Source: VAZQ01 sp963721005 (GTDB taxonomy: Bacteria; Pseudomonadota; Alphaproteobacteria; Rhizobiales; Xanthobacteraceae). From it: a stretch of DNA of 64,000 nucleotides. The DNA lies in the NCBI GenBank assembly GCA_963721005.1, contig CAVRHR010000005.1, positions 124,001 to 188,000 on the forward strand, written 5' to 3'. The number at the start of each line of letters is the position of its first letter. The first letter of the stretch is position 1. Shown piece by piece: positions 44,838 through 52,868 of the stretch. A program made the position numbers and the translations under genes. The notes under the pieces are model-generated. The model saw only the letters and a program-made list of their open reading frames with translations. It was not told where the DNA came from and did not search any database.

Positions 44838-45278
44838 ATGAAATTTCTGCGTACCGCAATAATCGCGGCCGCCTTGCTCGGCGCGTCGCTCGGCACCGGC
44901 CTTGCCGCCGACCCGATGGGGACTTGGCATACCGAGGAAGGCAAGGCGACCGTGCGTATCGCGGTTTGCGGTCCCGCGCTCTGCGGCACCATCATCGCGC
45001 TCAAGGAAGCCAATGATCCCGAGACCGGCAAGCCGAAGCTGGACAAGAACAATGCGGACGCGGGCTTGCGCAACCGGCCGGTCGTCGGCGTGCTGATCGT
45101 GCTCGGCATGAAACCGAGCGGTACCGCCAACAAATGGTCCGGGCAGGTCTACAACGCCGAGGACGGCAAGACCTATTCGGGAAGCCTCACCTTGCAGGAT
45201 GCCAACACCATCAAGCTCGAGGGCTGCATCCTGGGCGGCCTGGTGTGCAAGGCGCAAACCTGGACTCGGGCGAGCTGA
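44838..45278 (+). CDS. DUF2147 family secreted protein
   Basis: 146 residues. A clear Sec signal peptide (residues 1-23, KFLRTAIIAAALLGASLGTGLAA) precedes a domain typical of DUF2147: PMGTWHTEEGKATVRIAVCG, LCGTIIALKEANDPETGKPK, GQVYNAEDGKTYSGSLTL and a final Cys-containing LEGCILGGLVC. Its four cysteines could form disulfides in the periplasm. Function unknown; the fold is a small lipocalin-like barrel by family knowledge. Single gene with AAGGGGAAACC before the ATG. Confidence 0.85.
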   Translation: MKFLRTAIIAAALLGASLGTGLAADPMGTWHTEEGKATVRIAVCGPALCGTIIALKEANDPETGKPKLDKNNADAGLRNRPVVGVLIVLGMKPSGTANKWSGQVYNAEDGKTYSGSLTLQDANTIKLEGCILGGLVCKAQTWTRAS

Positions 45279-45600
45279 CCGCACTCCGGCGCGTGGCTCT
45301 CTAGCACTTGCAAAAAAGCCGAGGGCGTCGGCGAGCTACCTGAAGCACCGAGTCCGGCGGCCTATCTGTGCCGACGGTTAAGAGCCGGATTTGATCCGTC
45401 TCTCAACTTCATGGGCCCCGGCCCTGCGGTCCGGACTTCCGTGAAGCTCGATCTCCCTGTCTCGCCGACGCCCTTGCCGTCGACCGGAGCCGGCGTGTCG
45501 AGCACGATCGCATTACGCGGTTCGCTCCTCGACCTTCGCCGGCCCGTTAGACGCAGTCATCGACATCCGTGGACGTCGAAGACTGTGAAGCGGCGTTGGA
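45279..45600. other. Gene-free stretch between the DUF2147 and Lys-rich peptide genes
   Basis: 322 bp between two convergent genes. Mixed composition; no hairpin with a T-run, gene or RNA was recognised. Confidence 0.4.
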
Positions 45601-45684
45601 TTACGCCTTCTTCTTCCTGCGCTTGGTCTTCTTCGCAGTCTTCTTGGCCGCGGTCTTCGTCTTCGTCTTACGCTTCTTCGCCAT
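45601..45684 (-). CDS. 27-residue lysine-rich basic peptide
   Basis: A short open frame with 16 basic residues of 27 (13 Lys, 3 Arg) interspersed with Ala and Thr: MAKKRKTKTKTAAKKTAKKT followed by KRRKKKA. This resembles the tails of histone H1-like bacterial proteins (AlgP/Hc1) and small basic peptides seen in Bradyrhizobium relatives. The ATG has an ideal ribosome binding site (GGAGGG, 5-6 nt away), which argues that it is translated. Probably nucleic-acid binding. A perfect 7-bp inverted repeat lies 39-65 bp upstream. Confidence 0.7.
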   Translation of the reverse strand: MAKKRKTKTKTAAKKTAKKTKRRKKKA

Positions 45685-46303
45685 GCTGCCCTCCTAGCAA
45701 ATGAGTGAGTGGCGATGTCGGTCAGTGCTCACGGGGATCGTAAGCACTGCACATCGATTACTACAGCGGAACGAAAAAAACACCTTTTCCACTTAACGAA
45801 GCGTGTACGCGCTCCCATTCACACTACCTGTTGTGCGCGCCCGCGCGGCGGCGCGACGCCGTCGCGGTTTTTCACCGCGGCGCGCGCGCACCTTCGCGCA
45901 AAATTCTCGAAATGCTCGAAACCGCAATTCCATAAGGGCTTCTGCAACGTCATCAAATAACGAGCAAACGCCCTTCAAGCAGCCGCGGTACGCTCGGGAA
46001 GGGTCGCCGACGCATGATCCGGGGGTTCGCCGAGCGGGCAGCGCCCATGAAAAAAAAATTTGTAAAACTTGCGCGCGCGAGCAACTCGGTAACCCGGATT
46101 CGATGCGAAATCGAGCGAATCGCCGGCAAGTGATTCGCGGACGGCATGCTGGCGATGACGATTTGGCGACGCCGCAGCGCCGCGGCGACGACAATTTTTC
46201 GCGCGCAGGACCTCGGCGGAGCGGCCTCCAGCGGACGTCCGAAGGACGCATGGTGCGGGGCTCGCGCGCTCCCGGGCTCGACGCGCCGCCGCTCCGCGCG
46301 CCT
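45685..46303. other. Gene-poor region upstream of the Lys-rich peptide
   Basis: 619 bp up to the gatB stop. 45700-45800 and 46040-46080 are A+T-rich, with A-runs at 45774-45780 and 46049-46057. An open frame of about 150 codons on the minus strand (45793-46251) is very Arg-rich, lacks a ribosome binding site and has no recognised domain; I do not count it as a gene. Confidence 0.4.
45723..45749. promoter_or_regulatory. Inverted repeat upstream of the Lys-rich peptide gene
   Basis: CAGTGCT-N13-AGCACTG, a perfect 7-bp dyad located 39-65 bp before the peptide's ATG on the minus strand. It could be an operator or a leader hairpin; no T-run follows, so a terminator is unlikely. Confidence 0.4.
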
Positions 46304-47773
46304 TCAGATGCCGAGCTTCGCCTTGAGCAGCTCGTTGAGGGCAGCCGGGTTGGCCTTGCCGCCCGACGCCTTCATGGCCTGCCCCACGAACCACCCGACC
46401 ATCGCCGGCTTCGCCTTCGCCTGCGCGACCTTGTCGGGGTTTTGGGCCAGGATCTCGTCGACGATCGCCCCGATGGCGCCGAGGTCGGTCACTTGCGCCA
46501 TGCCGCGGGTCTCCACGATCGCGCGCGGATCGCCCCCTTCGCTCCAGACGATCTCGAACACGTCCTTGGCGATCTTGCCGGAGATCGTTCCCCCGGCGAT
46601 CAGGTCGAGGATCGCGCCGAGCTGCGACGCCGACACCGGCGATGCGGCAATACCCAGGCCCTCCTTGTTGAGGCGGCCGGCGAGCTCGTTGATGACCCAG
46701 TTGGCGGCCGCCTTGGCATCGCGGCCGTGCGCCACCTGCTCGAAGAAGTCGGCGGTGTCGCGCTCGGCGCTGAGCACGTCGGCGTCGTAGGACGACAAGG
46801 CGTAGTCGCGCACCAGGCGCGTCTTCTTCGCGTCGGGCAATTCCGGCAGCTGCGCGCGCAGCTCGTCCACGAAGACGGCGGTGAGCTCGAGCGGCAACAG
46901 GTCCGGATCGGGAAAATAACGGTAGTCGTGCGCCTCCTCCTTGTTGCGCATGGGCCGCGTCTCGCCGCGATCGGGGTCGAACAGCCGCGTCTCCTGCTCG
47001 ATCCGCCCGCCGTCCTCCAGGATACCGATCTGCCGGCGCGCCTCGTGCTCGATCGCGAGCCCGATGAAGCGAATGGAGTTCACATTCTTGATCTCGCAAC
47101 GGGTGCCGAGCGGCTCGCCGTCGCGGCGCACCGAGACGTTGACGTCGGCCCGCAGGCTGCCCTTCTCCATGTCCCCGTCGCAGGTGCCAAGATAGCGCAG
47201 AATCGTGCGCAGCTTACCCACATAGGCCTTGGCCTCCTCGGCCGAGCGCAAATCGGGCTTCGAGACGATCTCCATCAGAGCGACACCGCAACGGTTGAGG
47301 TCGACCATCGACATGTCGGCATGCTGATCGTGCAGCGACTTGCCGGCGTCCTGCTCGAGGTGGAGGCGCTCGATGCCGACCGTGAAGGTCTCGCCGTCCT
47401 GGGTGGCGACCGCCACCTCGCCCTCGCCCACGATCGGGGACTTGTACTGGCTGATCTGGTAGCCCTGTGGCAGGTCGGGATAGAAATAATTTTTCCGGTC
47501 GAACACCGATTTGAGATTGATCCTGGCGTTGAGCCCCAATCCGGTGCGCACCGCCTGCCTGACGCATTCCCGGTTGATGACGGGCAGCATGCCCGGCATG
47601 GCGGCATCGACCAGCGAGACGTGGGAGTTGGGCGCGCCGCCGAACTCGGTCGCGGCGCCCGAGAACAGCTTGGAGCGTGACGTCACCTGGGCATGCACCT
47701 CGAGGCCGATCACGACCTCCCAGTCGCCGGTGGCGCCCTTGATGAGCTTCGATCTTTTCGCGGGAGCGTTCAT
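46304..47773 (-). CDS. gatB: Asp-tRNA(Asn)/Glu-tRNA(Gln) amidotransferase subunit B
   Basis: 489 residues. GatB phosphorylates the tRNA-bound Glu/Asp, which then receives ammonia from GatA. Family features: WEVVIGLEVHAQVTSRSKLFSG at the start, DLPQGYQISQY, SMVDLNRCGVALMEIVS and the C-terminal tail domain with KAKPAMVGWFVGQAMKASGGKANP. The ATG at 47773 was chosen over one 11 codons upstream, which nearly touches the next gene. It lies downstream of gatC and gatA, as normal. Confidence 0.96.
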   Translation of the reverse strand: MNAPAKRSKLIKGATGDWEVVIGLEVHAQVTSRSKLFSGAATEFGGAPNSHVSLVDAAMPGMLPVINRECVRQAVRTGLGLNARINLKSVFDRKNYFYPDLPQGYQISQYKSPIVGEGEVAVATQDGETFTVGIERLHLEQDAGKSLHDQHADMSMVDLNRCGVALMEIVSKPDLRSAEEAKAYVGKLRTILRYLGTCDGDMEKGSLRADVNVSVRRDGEPLGTRCEIKNVNSIRFIGLAIEHEARRQIGILEDGGRIEQETRLFDPDRGETRPMRNKEEAHDYRYFPDPDLLPLELTAVFVDELRAQLPELPDAKKTRLVRDYALSSYDADVLSAERDTADFFEQVAHGRDAKAAANWVINELAGRLNKEGLGIAASPVSASQLGAILDLIAGGTISGKIAKDVFEIVWSEGGDPRAIVETRGMAQVTDLGAIGAIVDEILAQNPDKVAQAKAKPAMVGWFVGQAMKASGGKANPAALNELLKAKLGI

Positions 47774-47802
47774 TCGGAGCCTGATCCTATGTGCGATGCC
47801 GG

Positions 47803-48102
47803 TCATTGCGAGGCCACGGCAAGCAGCGCTGCCGCGATGCTATCCCATTCGGCACCCGATGGCCCGCGCGCCGGCGCCTTGCCGGCTTTGCCGTACCAAT
47901 AACGCGCATTGCCGAGATCGCCCTCGAGCCGGTGCAGATACGCGTGGATCCAAGCGCAGTCCTGGCCGCTCTCGTCCATCACCAAGGCGTGGGCGCGCTC
48001 CCAATCGTCCTTGGCGGCCCACCATAGGGCGGTGAGCACCGGCGTGAGCACCGGCGGCGGCGACATCGCCGCTGTGCTGCGTTTGAATTCGGAAAGCGTC
48101 AT
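47803..48102 (-). CDS. Conserved hypothetical protein between gatA and gatB
   Basis: 99 residues. It contains LTALWWAAKDDWERAHALVMDESGQDCAWIHAYLHRLEGDLGNARYWYGKAGK, a helical, TPR-like pattern that I know from uncharacterised alphaproteobacterial proteins frequently encoded next to gatA/gatB. No signal or catalytic motif. It lies 31 bp after gatA and 29 bp before gatB on the same strand, so it should be cotranscribed with both. The function is unknown; a link to the amidotransferase is suggested only by position. Confidence 0.7.
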   Translation of the reverse strand: MTLSEFKRSTAAMSPPPVLTPVLTALWWAAKDDWERAHALVMDESGQDCAWIHAYLHRLEGDLGNARYWYGKAGKAPARGPSGAEWDSIAAALLAVASQ

Positions 48103-48133
48103 CGCGAAAGCCCCGCTCGAGCGGCGCGCCGCC

Positions 48134-49606
48134 CTACCACCACGCTGCCGGCGTGAACCGGCCGGCCGCGTCCTCGATCACTTGTGCCAGCGAGAACAGG
48201 CCCTCCTCGTCGAACGGGCGGCCGATGAGCTGCAGCCCGAGCGGCAGACCCTCCGCCGACAAGCCGCCGGGCACCGCGATGCCGGGCAGCCCAGCCATGT
48301 TCACCGGCACCGTGAACACGTCGTTGAGATACATCTCGACCGGATCGTGGCCCTTCTCGCCGATCCCGAAGGCGGCCGAGGGCGTTGCCGGGGTGAGGAT
48401 GGCGTTGACGCCGGCGGCGAAGCAATCCTCGAAGTCCCTCTTGATCAGGGTTCGGACCTTCTGGGCGCGCAGGTAGTAGGCATCGTAATAGCCGGTCGAG
48501 AGCATATAGGTGCCGATCATGATGCGCCGGCGCACTTCCGGGCCGAAGCCTTCGGCGCGGGTCTTCTGGTACATGTCGATGATGTCCCGCCCCGGCACCC
48601 GCTGCCCGTAGCGCACGCCGTCATAGCGGGCGAGGTTCGAGGAAGCCTCCGCCGGCGCCACGATGTAATAGGCCGGCAGCGCATATTTGGTGTGCGGCAG
48701 CGAGACCTCGACGATCTCGGCGCCGGCGGCCTGCAGCCACTGCGTGCCGTGCCGCCACAGCGCGTCGATCTCCGCCGCCATGCCGTCGAGGCGGTACTCC
48801 TTGGGAATGCCGATCTTCATGCCCTTGATCGACTTGCCGACCGCAGCCTCGTAATCCGGCACCGGCCGCTCGATCGAGGTGGAATCCTTCGGATCGTGCC
48901 CCGCCATCGAGCTCAGCAGAATGGCGGCATCCCGCACCGTGCGGGCGAACGGTCCGGCTTGATCGAGCGAGGACGCAAACGCCACGATGCCCCAGCGCGA
49001 GCAGCGCCCATAGGTCGGCTTGATGCCGACGATCCCGGTCAGAGCGGCGGGCTGGCGGATCGAGCCGCCGGTATCGGTGCCGACTGCGCCGACGCAGAGC
49101 ATCGCCGCCACCGCCGCCGAGGAGCCGCCCGAGGAGCCGCCTGGCACCAGCGGCGTGTTCGATCCCTGGCGCCGCCAAGGCGACACGACGGGGCCGAACA
49201 CCGAGCTCTCGTTCGACGAGCCCATGGCGAACTCATCGTTGTTGAGCTTGCCCAGCAGCACCGCGCCGTCGCGCCAGAGACCGGCGGTGATGCTCGATTC
49301 GTAGGTCGGCACGAAATTGTCGAGCATGTGCGAGCAGGCGGTGGTGCGTATGTGGCGGGTGGCGAATATGTCCTTGACGCCGATCGGCAGCCCCTCCAGC
49401 GGCCGCGCCTCGCCAGCTGCGAGCCGCGCATCGGCGGCTGTGGCCATGGCGCGCGCCTGCTCGGGGGTCTCCAGCACGAAGGCGTTGAGACTGCGGGCGC
49501 GCTCGATCCGCTCCAGATGCGCCTGCGTGAGCTCGGTCGCACTGAACTCCTTGCGGCGGAGCCCATCGCGCGCTTGCGCCAATGTGAAGTGCGTGAGATC
49601 GCTCAT
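48134..49606 (-). CDS. gatA: Asp-tRNA(Asn)/Glu-tRNA(Gln) amidotransferase subunit A
   Basis: 490 residues. The glutaminase subunit; releases ammonia from glutamine and channels it to GatB. The amidase-signature triad is Lys78 (GVKDI), cis-Ser158 (GGSSGGS) and nucleophile Ser182 (DTGGSIRQPA). The remainder follows the GatA pattern (GIVGIKPTYGRCSRWG, RYDGVRYG). It is 34 bp downstream of gatC. With GatB and GatC it makes Gln-tRNA and Asn-tRNA where the direct synthetases are missing. Confidence 0.97.
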   Translation of the reverse strand: MSDLTHFTLAQARDGLRRKEFSATELTQAHLERIERARSLNAFVLETPEQARAMATAADARLAAGEARPLEGLPIGVKDIFATRHIRTTACSHMLDNFVPTYESSITAGLWRDGAVLLGKLNNDEFAMGSSNESSVFGPVVSPWRRQGSNTPLVPGGSSGGSSAAVAAMLCVGAVGTDTGGSIRQPAALTGIVGIKPTYGRCSRWGIVAFASSLDQAGPFARTVRDAAILLSSMAGHDPKDSTSIERPVPDYEAAVGKSIKGMKIGIPKEYRLDGMAAEIDALWRHGTQWLQAAGAEIVEVSLPHTKYALPAYYIVAPAEASSNLARYDGVRYGQRVPGRDIIDMYQKTRAEGFGPEVRRRIMIGTYMLSTGYYDAYYLRAQKVRTLIKRDFEDCFAAGVNAILTPATPSAAFGIGEKGHDPVEMYLNDVFTVPVNMAGLPGIAVPGGLSAEGLPLGLQLIGRPFDEEGLFSLAQVIEDAAGRFTPAAWW

Positions 49607-49640
49607 CGATTATCGGCCGCCCGGATCGGCGCCGCCACCC

Positions 49641-49928
49641 TCACTCGACCACCTTGGGGACCAGGAAAAAGTGGTCCACGGTCGCCGGCGCGTTGCGCAC
49701 GATATCGTCCGCGATGTCGCCGTCGGTGATCTGGTCGTCGCGCTGCTTGAGCGCCATCGGGGTGACCGAGGTCATCGGCTCGATGCCTTCGACATCGACC
49801 TCCGCGAGCTGCTCCACGAAAGCCAGCATGGCGTTGAGCTCGGCCTGCAGGCGCGCGACCTCGGCGTCGGCAACCGCGATGCGCGCCAGATGCGCGATGC
49901 GGCGGACGGTATCGGCATCGACGGGCAT
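49641..49928 (-). CDS. gatC: Asp-tRNA(Asn)/Glu-tRNA(Gln) amidotransferase subunit C
   Basis: 95 residues, the normal size. GatC wraps around GatA and tethers it to GatB. Family segments: VRRIAHLARIAVADAEVARLQAELNAMLAFVEQL, then DVEGIEPMTSV and the C-terminal ATVDHFFLVPKVVE. First gene of the gatC-gatA-hypothetical-gatB unit. Confidence 0.96.
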   Translation of the reverse strand: MPVDADTVRRIAHLARIAVADAEVARLQAELNAMLAFVEQLAEVDVEGIEPMTSVTPMALKQRDDQITDGDIADDIVRNAPATVDHFFLVPKVVE

Positions 49929-50064
49929 GGCGACCTCATGGGGCGGCGCCGGCCCCCGGGCCGGTCGCCCGCCGCCCTATAGCAGGCCGGGGAATTGCCG
50001 GGCAACTCGCGCACACCGTCCCGCCCCGCTACCATGGGTCCGGCCGGTCAGGAAGGAACCCCGA

Positions 50065-51036
50065 ATGCCATCGATGCGGAGCCTGGGGATCGGGGGTGCC
50101 TGCCTTTGCGCTCTCGCGTGGATTTCGCCCGCGCGGCTGCAGGCGCAGGAGTGGCCGGCGAGGCCGGTGCGGATCGTCGTCGCCTTTGCGCCGGGCGGCA
50201 GCGCCGACCAGCTCGGACGACTGCTGGCGGCCGAGCTTTCCGCCGCGTTCCGCCAGCAGTTCTATGTGGAGAACAAGCCCGGCAACAGCGGCAGCATCGG
50301 CTCGGCCCAGATCGCGCGCGCCGAGCCCGACGGCTACAGCCTCCTGGTAGCGGGCTCCGGGCCGCATCTGACCGGCCCCGCCATCAACCCCAATATCGGC
50401 TACGATCCGCTCACGGACTTCACCCACATCGCCATGATGGCGGCCGACAGCTTCGTGCTGGCCGCCAATCCGACGCTGGGCGCCGGCTCGGTCGCGGAGC
50501 TGGTAGAGCTCGCCCGCCGCCGGCCGTTGACCTCCTCGTCGCCGGGCGCGGGCTCGCTCGGTCATCTCATCCTCGAGCAGTTCAAGCGCCGGGCCGGGAT
50601 CGACATCCAGCACGTCCCCTCCCCCAACTCGGGCATGCTCGATGTGCTCGGCAATCACATCTCCATGTCGTTCACTACGTTGCTCACGGCGGGCGAGCAC
50701 ATCCGATCCGGCGGCATGGTAGGGCTCGCCGTCACCTCGAGCGAGCGCAACCCGGTCTACCGGGACATCCCGACCTTCGCGGAGCAGGGCTATCCCGACG
50801 TGCGCGGCGAAACCTGGTTCTGGCTCGCCGGTCCGAAAAACCTTCCCCCCGCCGTGGTGGCCAGGCTCAATGCGGAAGTGCGGCACATCGTGCAGCTGCC
50901 CAAGACGCAGGCCTATGTGGCGCAGATGGCGCTCTTGACCCGCGACCTCGATCCCGCCGGCGTCAATGACTTCGTCCGCCGGGAATTTGCCTACTGGGCA
51001 CCGCTCGCCAAGGATGTCGGGCTGCGGGTGCAATAG
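50065..51036 (+). CDS. Bug/TctC-family periplasmic solute receptor
   Basis: 323 residues. Signal peptide (LGIGGACLCALAWISPARLQA), then the Bug pattern: WPARPVRIVVAFAPGGSADQLGRLLA, VENKPGNSGSIGSAQIARAEPDGY and YDPLTDFTHIAMM. These proteins bind carboxylates for tripartite tricarboxylate transporters (TTT), but no TctA/TctB membrane genes are in the window. The ATG at 50065 has GGAAGGAA upstream; the open frame extends much further left across gatC but that part is not related. Ligand unknown. Confidence 0.9.
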   Translation: MPSMRSLGIGGACLCALAWISPARLQAQEWPARPVRIVVAFAPGGSADQLGRLLAAELSAAFRQQFYVENKPGNSGSIGSAQIARAEPDGYSLLVAGSGPHLTGPAINPNIGYDPLTDFTHIAMMAADSFVLAANPTLGAGSVAELVELARRRPLTSSSPGAGSLGHLILEQFKRRAGIDIQHVPSPNSGMLDVLGNHISMSFTTLLTAGEHIRSGGMVGLAVTSSERNPVYRDIPTFAEQGYPDVRGETWFWLAGPKNLPPAVVARLNAEVRHIVQLPKTQAYVAQMALLTRDLDPAGVNDFVRREFAYWAPLAKDVGLRVQ

Positions 51037-51044
51037 AAGATCGT

Positions 51045-52079
51045 TCAGGGGCCCGATGGATCGAGCGCGGCCCGCACCCGCGCGGCGACTTCCGCGGGCG
51101 TGCCGGCGAGCTTGGCGACCAGGGTCTGCACCGCCTCGCCGGTCATCGGACTCAATTCCAGCTGCAGCTGCACGGCATCCGCGATGAATGCCGGATCCCG
51201 CATGGTGGCATCGAACGCCCGCCGCAGCGCTTCGACCCGCGCTGCCGGCACGTCGGGCGGGGTGAAATACGGCCGGCCATATTCGGTGCGCGCGAACATC
51301 ATGGTGAGGGCCGCCCGGTCGGCATCGGTCTTGGCGAGCTCGAGCATGGTGGGCGCCGCGGCCAGATCGGGGTCCCGCTGAAGGCCGTATTGGGCGATTA
51401 CCGTGATCTTCTTCTCCGCGATCCATTGCGGGATCGTGGTCTTGACGGATTGCCAGCCGATGCCGCCGATGCCTTCCACCTCGCCGCGCTCCATGGCGAC
51501 ATTGATCTGCGGCGTGCTGTCATAGCCGCGCACGACGCGGAACCTGGTTCCCAGGAACTTGTTGGTGACCAGCGGGAAATCCACCAGGGTGGTGCCGGCC
51601 GCCGTGGCGCCCACGATCAGCTCCTTCTGCAGGAGCTCGGCGAGGCTGCGCACGCGCGCCATGTGCCAAGCATAGGCCACATAGGTTTCGCGGTTGGTGC
51701 TGCCGATCCAATTGAGCCTGGCGGCGTCGAAACGGGCGGCCGCCGGCTCCAGGAGCGGCGCGGTCGGGATGCCGTTGATCGGCGCCGCGATGACGGTGCC
51801 GTCCTTCGGGCCGAGGCTGTAGAGCTGATTGACCATCACCAGCCCGCCGGCGGCCGGCTGGTTCTGCACGATGATGGTCGGATTGCCCGGAATGTGATCG
51901 ACGATGTGGCGCGCGACCGCGCGCGCGAACAGATCGTAGCCGCCGCCGGGACCAGTGCCCACCAGCATGCGCAACTGCTTGCCCCGATAGAAGGCGGCCA
52001 CATCCTCCTGCGCGCGCGCCGGCGCGCATAGGAAGAGACCGGCCGCAAGGCAGGTGGCAAGCAGGATGCCGGGCTTCAT
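51045..52079 (-). CDS. TctC-like periplasmic solute receptor
   Basis: 344 residues. Signal peptide LLATCLAAGLFLCAPARA, then DVAAFYRGKQLRMLVGTGPGGGYDLFARAVARHI and NQPAAGGLVMVNQLYSLGPKDGTVI. This is the divergent TctC subgroup in which the first strand is preceded by FYRGK. It stands 42 bp after the Asp/Glu-racemase-fold gene in the same direction and is convergent with the Bug receptor at 50065. It probably delivers the substrate of the neighbouring enzymes to a TTT system encoded elsewhere. Confidence 0.85.
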   Translation of the reverse strand: MKPGILLATCLAAGLFLCAPARAQEDVAAFYRGKQLRMLVGTGPGGGYDLFARAVARHIVDHIPGNPTIIVQNQPAAGGLVMVNQLYSLGPKDGTVIAAPINGIPTAPLLEPAAARFDAARLNWIGSTNRETYVAYAWHMARVRSLAELLQKELIVGATAAGTTLVDFPLVTNKFLGTRFRVVRGYDSTPQINVAMERGEVEGIGGIGWQSVKTTIPQWIAEKKITVIAQYGLQRDPDLAAAPTMLELAKTDADRAALTMMFARTEYGRPYFTPPDVPAARVEALRRAFDATMRDPAFIADAVQLQLELSPMTGEAVQTLVAKLAGTPAEVAARVRAALDPSGP

Positions 52080-52121
52080 CGCGTCACCTCGAAAGCAAGG
52101 ACATGATGTCGCCCCCTGCCT

Positions 52122-52868
52122 TTAGGATGCGTGCGCCGGCGCGGCTGCCTCGCCGACCCGGAACAGACGGCCCGGACAACCGCTGCGATCAGGCCAGCCG
52201 AGCCGAGCCACGCAGTCCCACACCACGGCCTGGTTGCTGGTGATGACCGGCCGATCGAGCTCGCGCTCCAGCTCCTCGATCACGCCGAAGACCGAGATGT
52301 TCGCGCAACTGACGAAATAGGCGTCGGCATCGGGCCGCTCCGCCTCCCGCACCCGGTCGCGCCAAAAGCTGGGCGGCGCGGCGCAATAGGCGTCGCTGCC
52401 GTCGAGCGCAAAGCCGGTCGCCTGCAGCACCTGATAGCCTGCTTCATGCAGGAACTCGACCTCGTGATCGGTCGTGCGATGATCGTAGGGCGTGAGGAGA
52501 ACCACCCGGCGGGCCCCAAGGGCGTCGAACGCCCGGCGGATCGCGGTCGCCGTGGTGGTCGCCTGCGGAACCCCCGCCAACTTCATGGCGGCCAGAATCC
52601 GCTCCTCGCCGCCGCGCCCCTCCTCCATGGAGTTGGCCGTGCAGTGGAACGCCACCACGGCGCAACGTGCATCGGTCAGCGCGCGGGTCGCTTCCTCGAT
52701 ACGGGGCAGGACCGAGGTGAGCGGACCGCGATTGGGGCCGGTCATCCGCAGGCGCGTCACATGGGGCTGCACGCCGGACGGAAATGCCTGCACCATCTCC
52801 TGCTCCACCATCCGGTTGGACGATGGAATGATGACGCCCACCCGCGCCGTCACCGGCTGCCCGGTCAT
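52122..52868 (-). CDS. Asp/Glu racemase-superfamily enzyme (maleate isomerase/AMDase-like)
   Basis: 248 residues. The two-cysteine active site of the superfamily is seen: Cys76 in FHCTANSMEE and Cys188 in VSCANISVF. IPSSNRMVEQEM at the N-terminus is characteristic of maleate cis-trans isomerases and arylmalonate decarboxylases. Cytoplasmic. The ATG at 52868 overlaps the stop of the flavin monooxygenase gene by 4 bp, so the two enzymes are coupled and likely act in one pathway. The exact reaction remains open. Confidence 0.82.
   Translation of the reverse strand: MTGQPVTARVGVIIPSSNRMVEQEMVQAFPSGVQPHVTRLRMTGPNRGPLTSVLPRIEEATRALTDARCAVVAFHCTANSMEEGRGGEERILAAMKLAGVPQATTTATAIRRAFDALGARRVVLLTPYDHRTTDHEVEFLHEAGYQVLQATGFALDGSDAYCAAPPSFWRDRVREAERPDADAYFVSCANISVFGVIEELERELDRPVITSNQAVVWDCVARLGWPDRSGCPGRLFRVGEAAAPAHAS

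Noticed and set aside
46049..46120. GTAACC at 46089-46094 as a second SigF-type promoter
   Set aside because: The spacing to the nearest CGAA is 11 or 21 nt instead of 16, and no gene follows in that direction.
45793..46251. About 150-codon Arg-rich open frame upstream of the Lys-rich peptide
   Set aside because: No ribosome binding site and no recognised domain; region shows mixed composition. It remains a weak possibility only.
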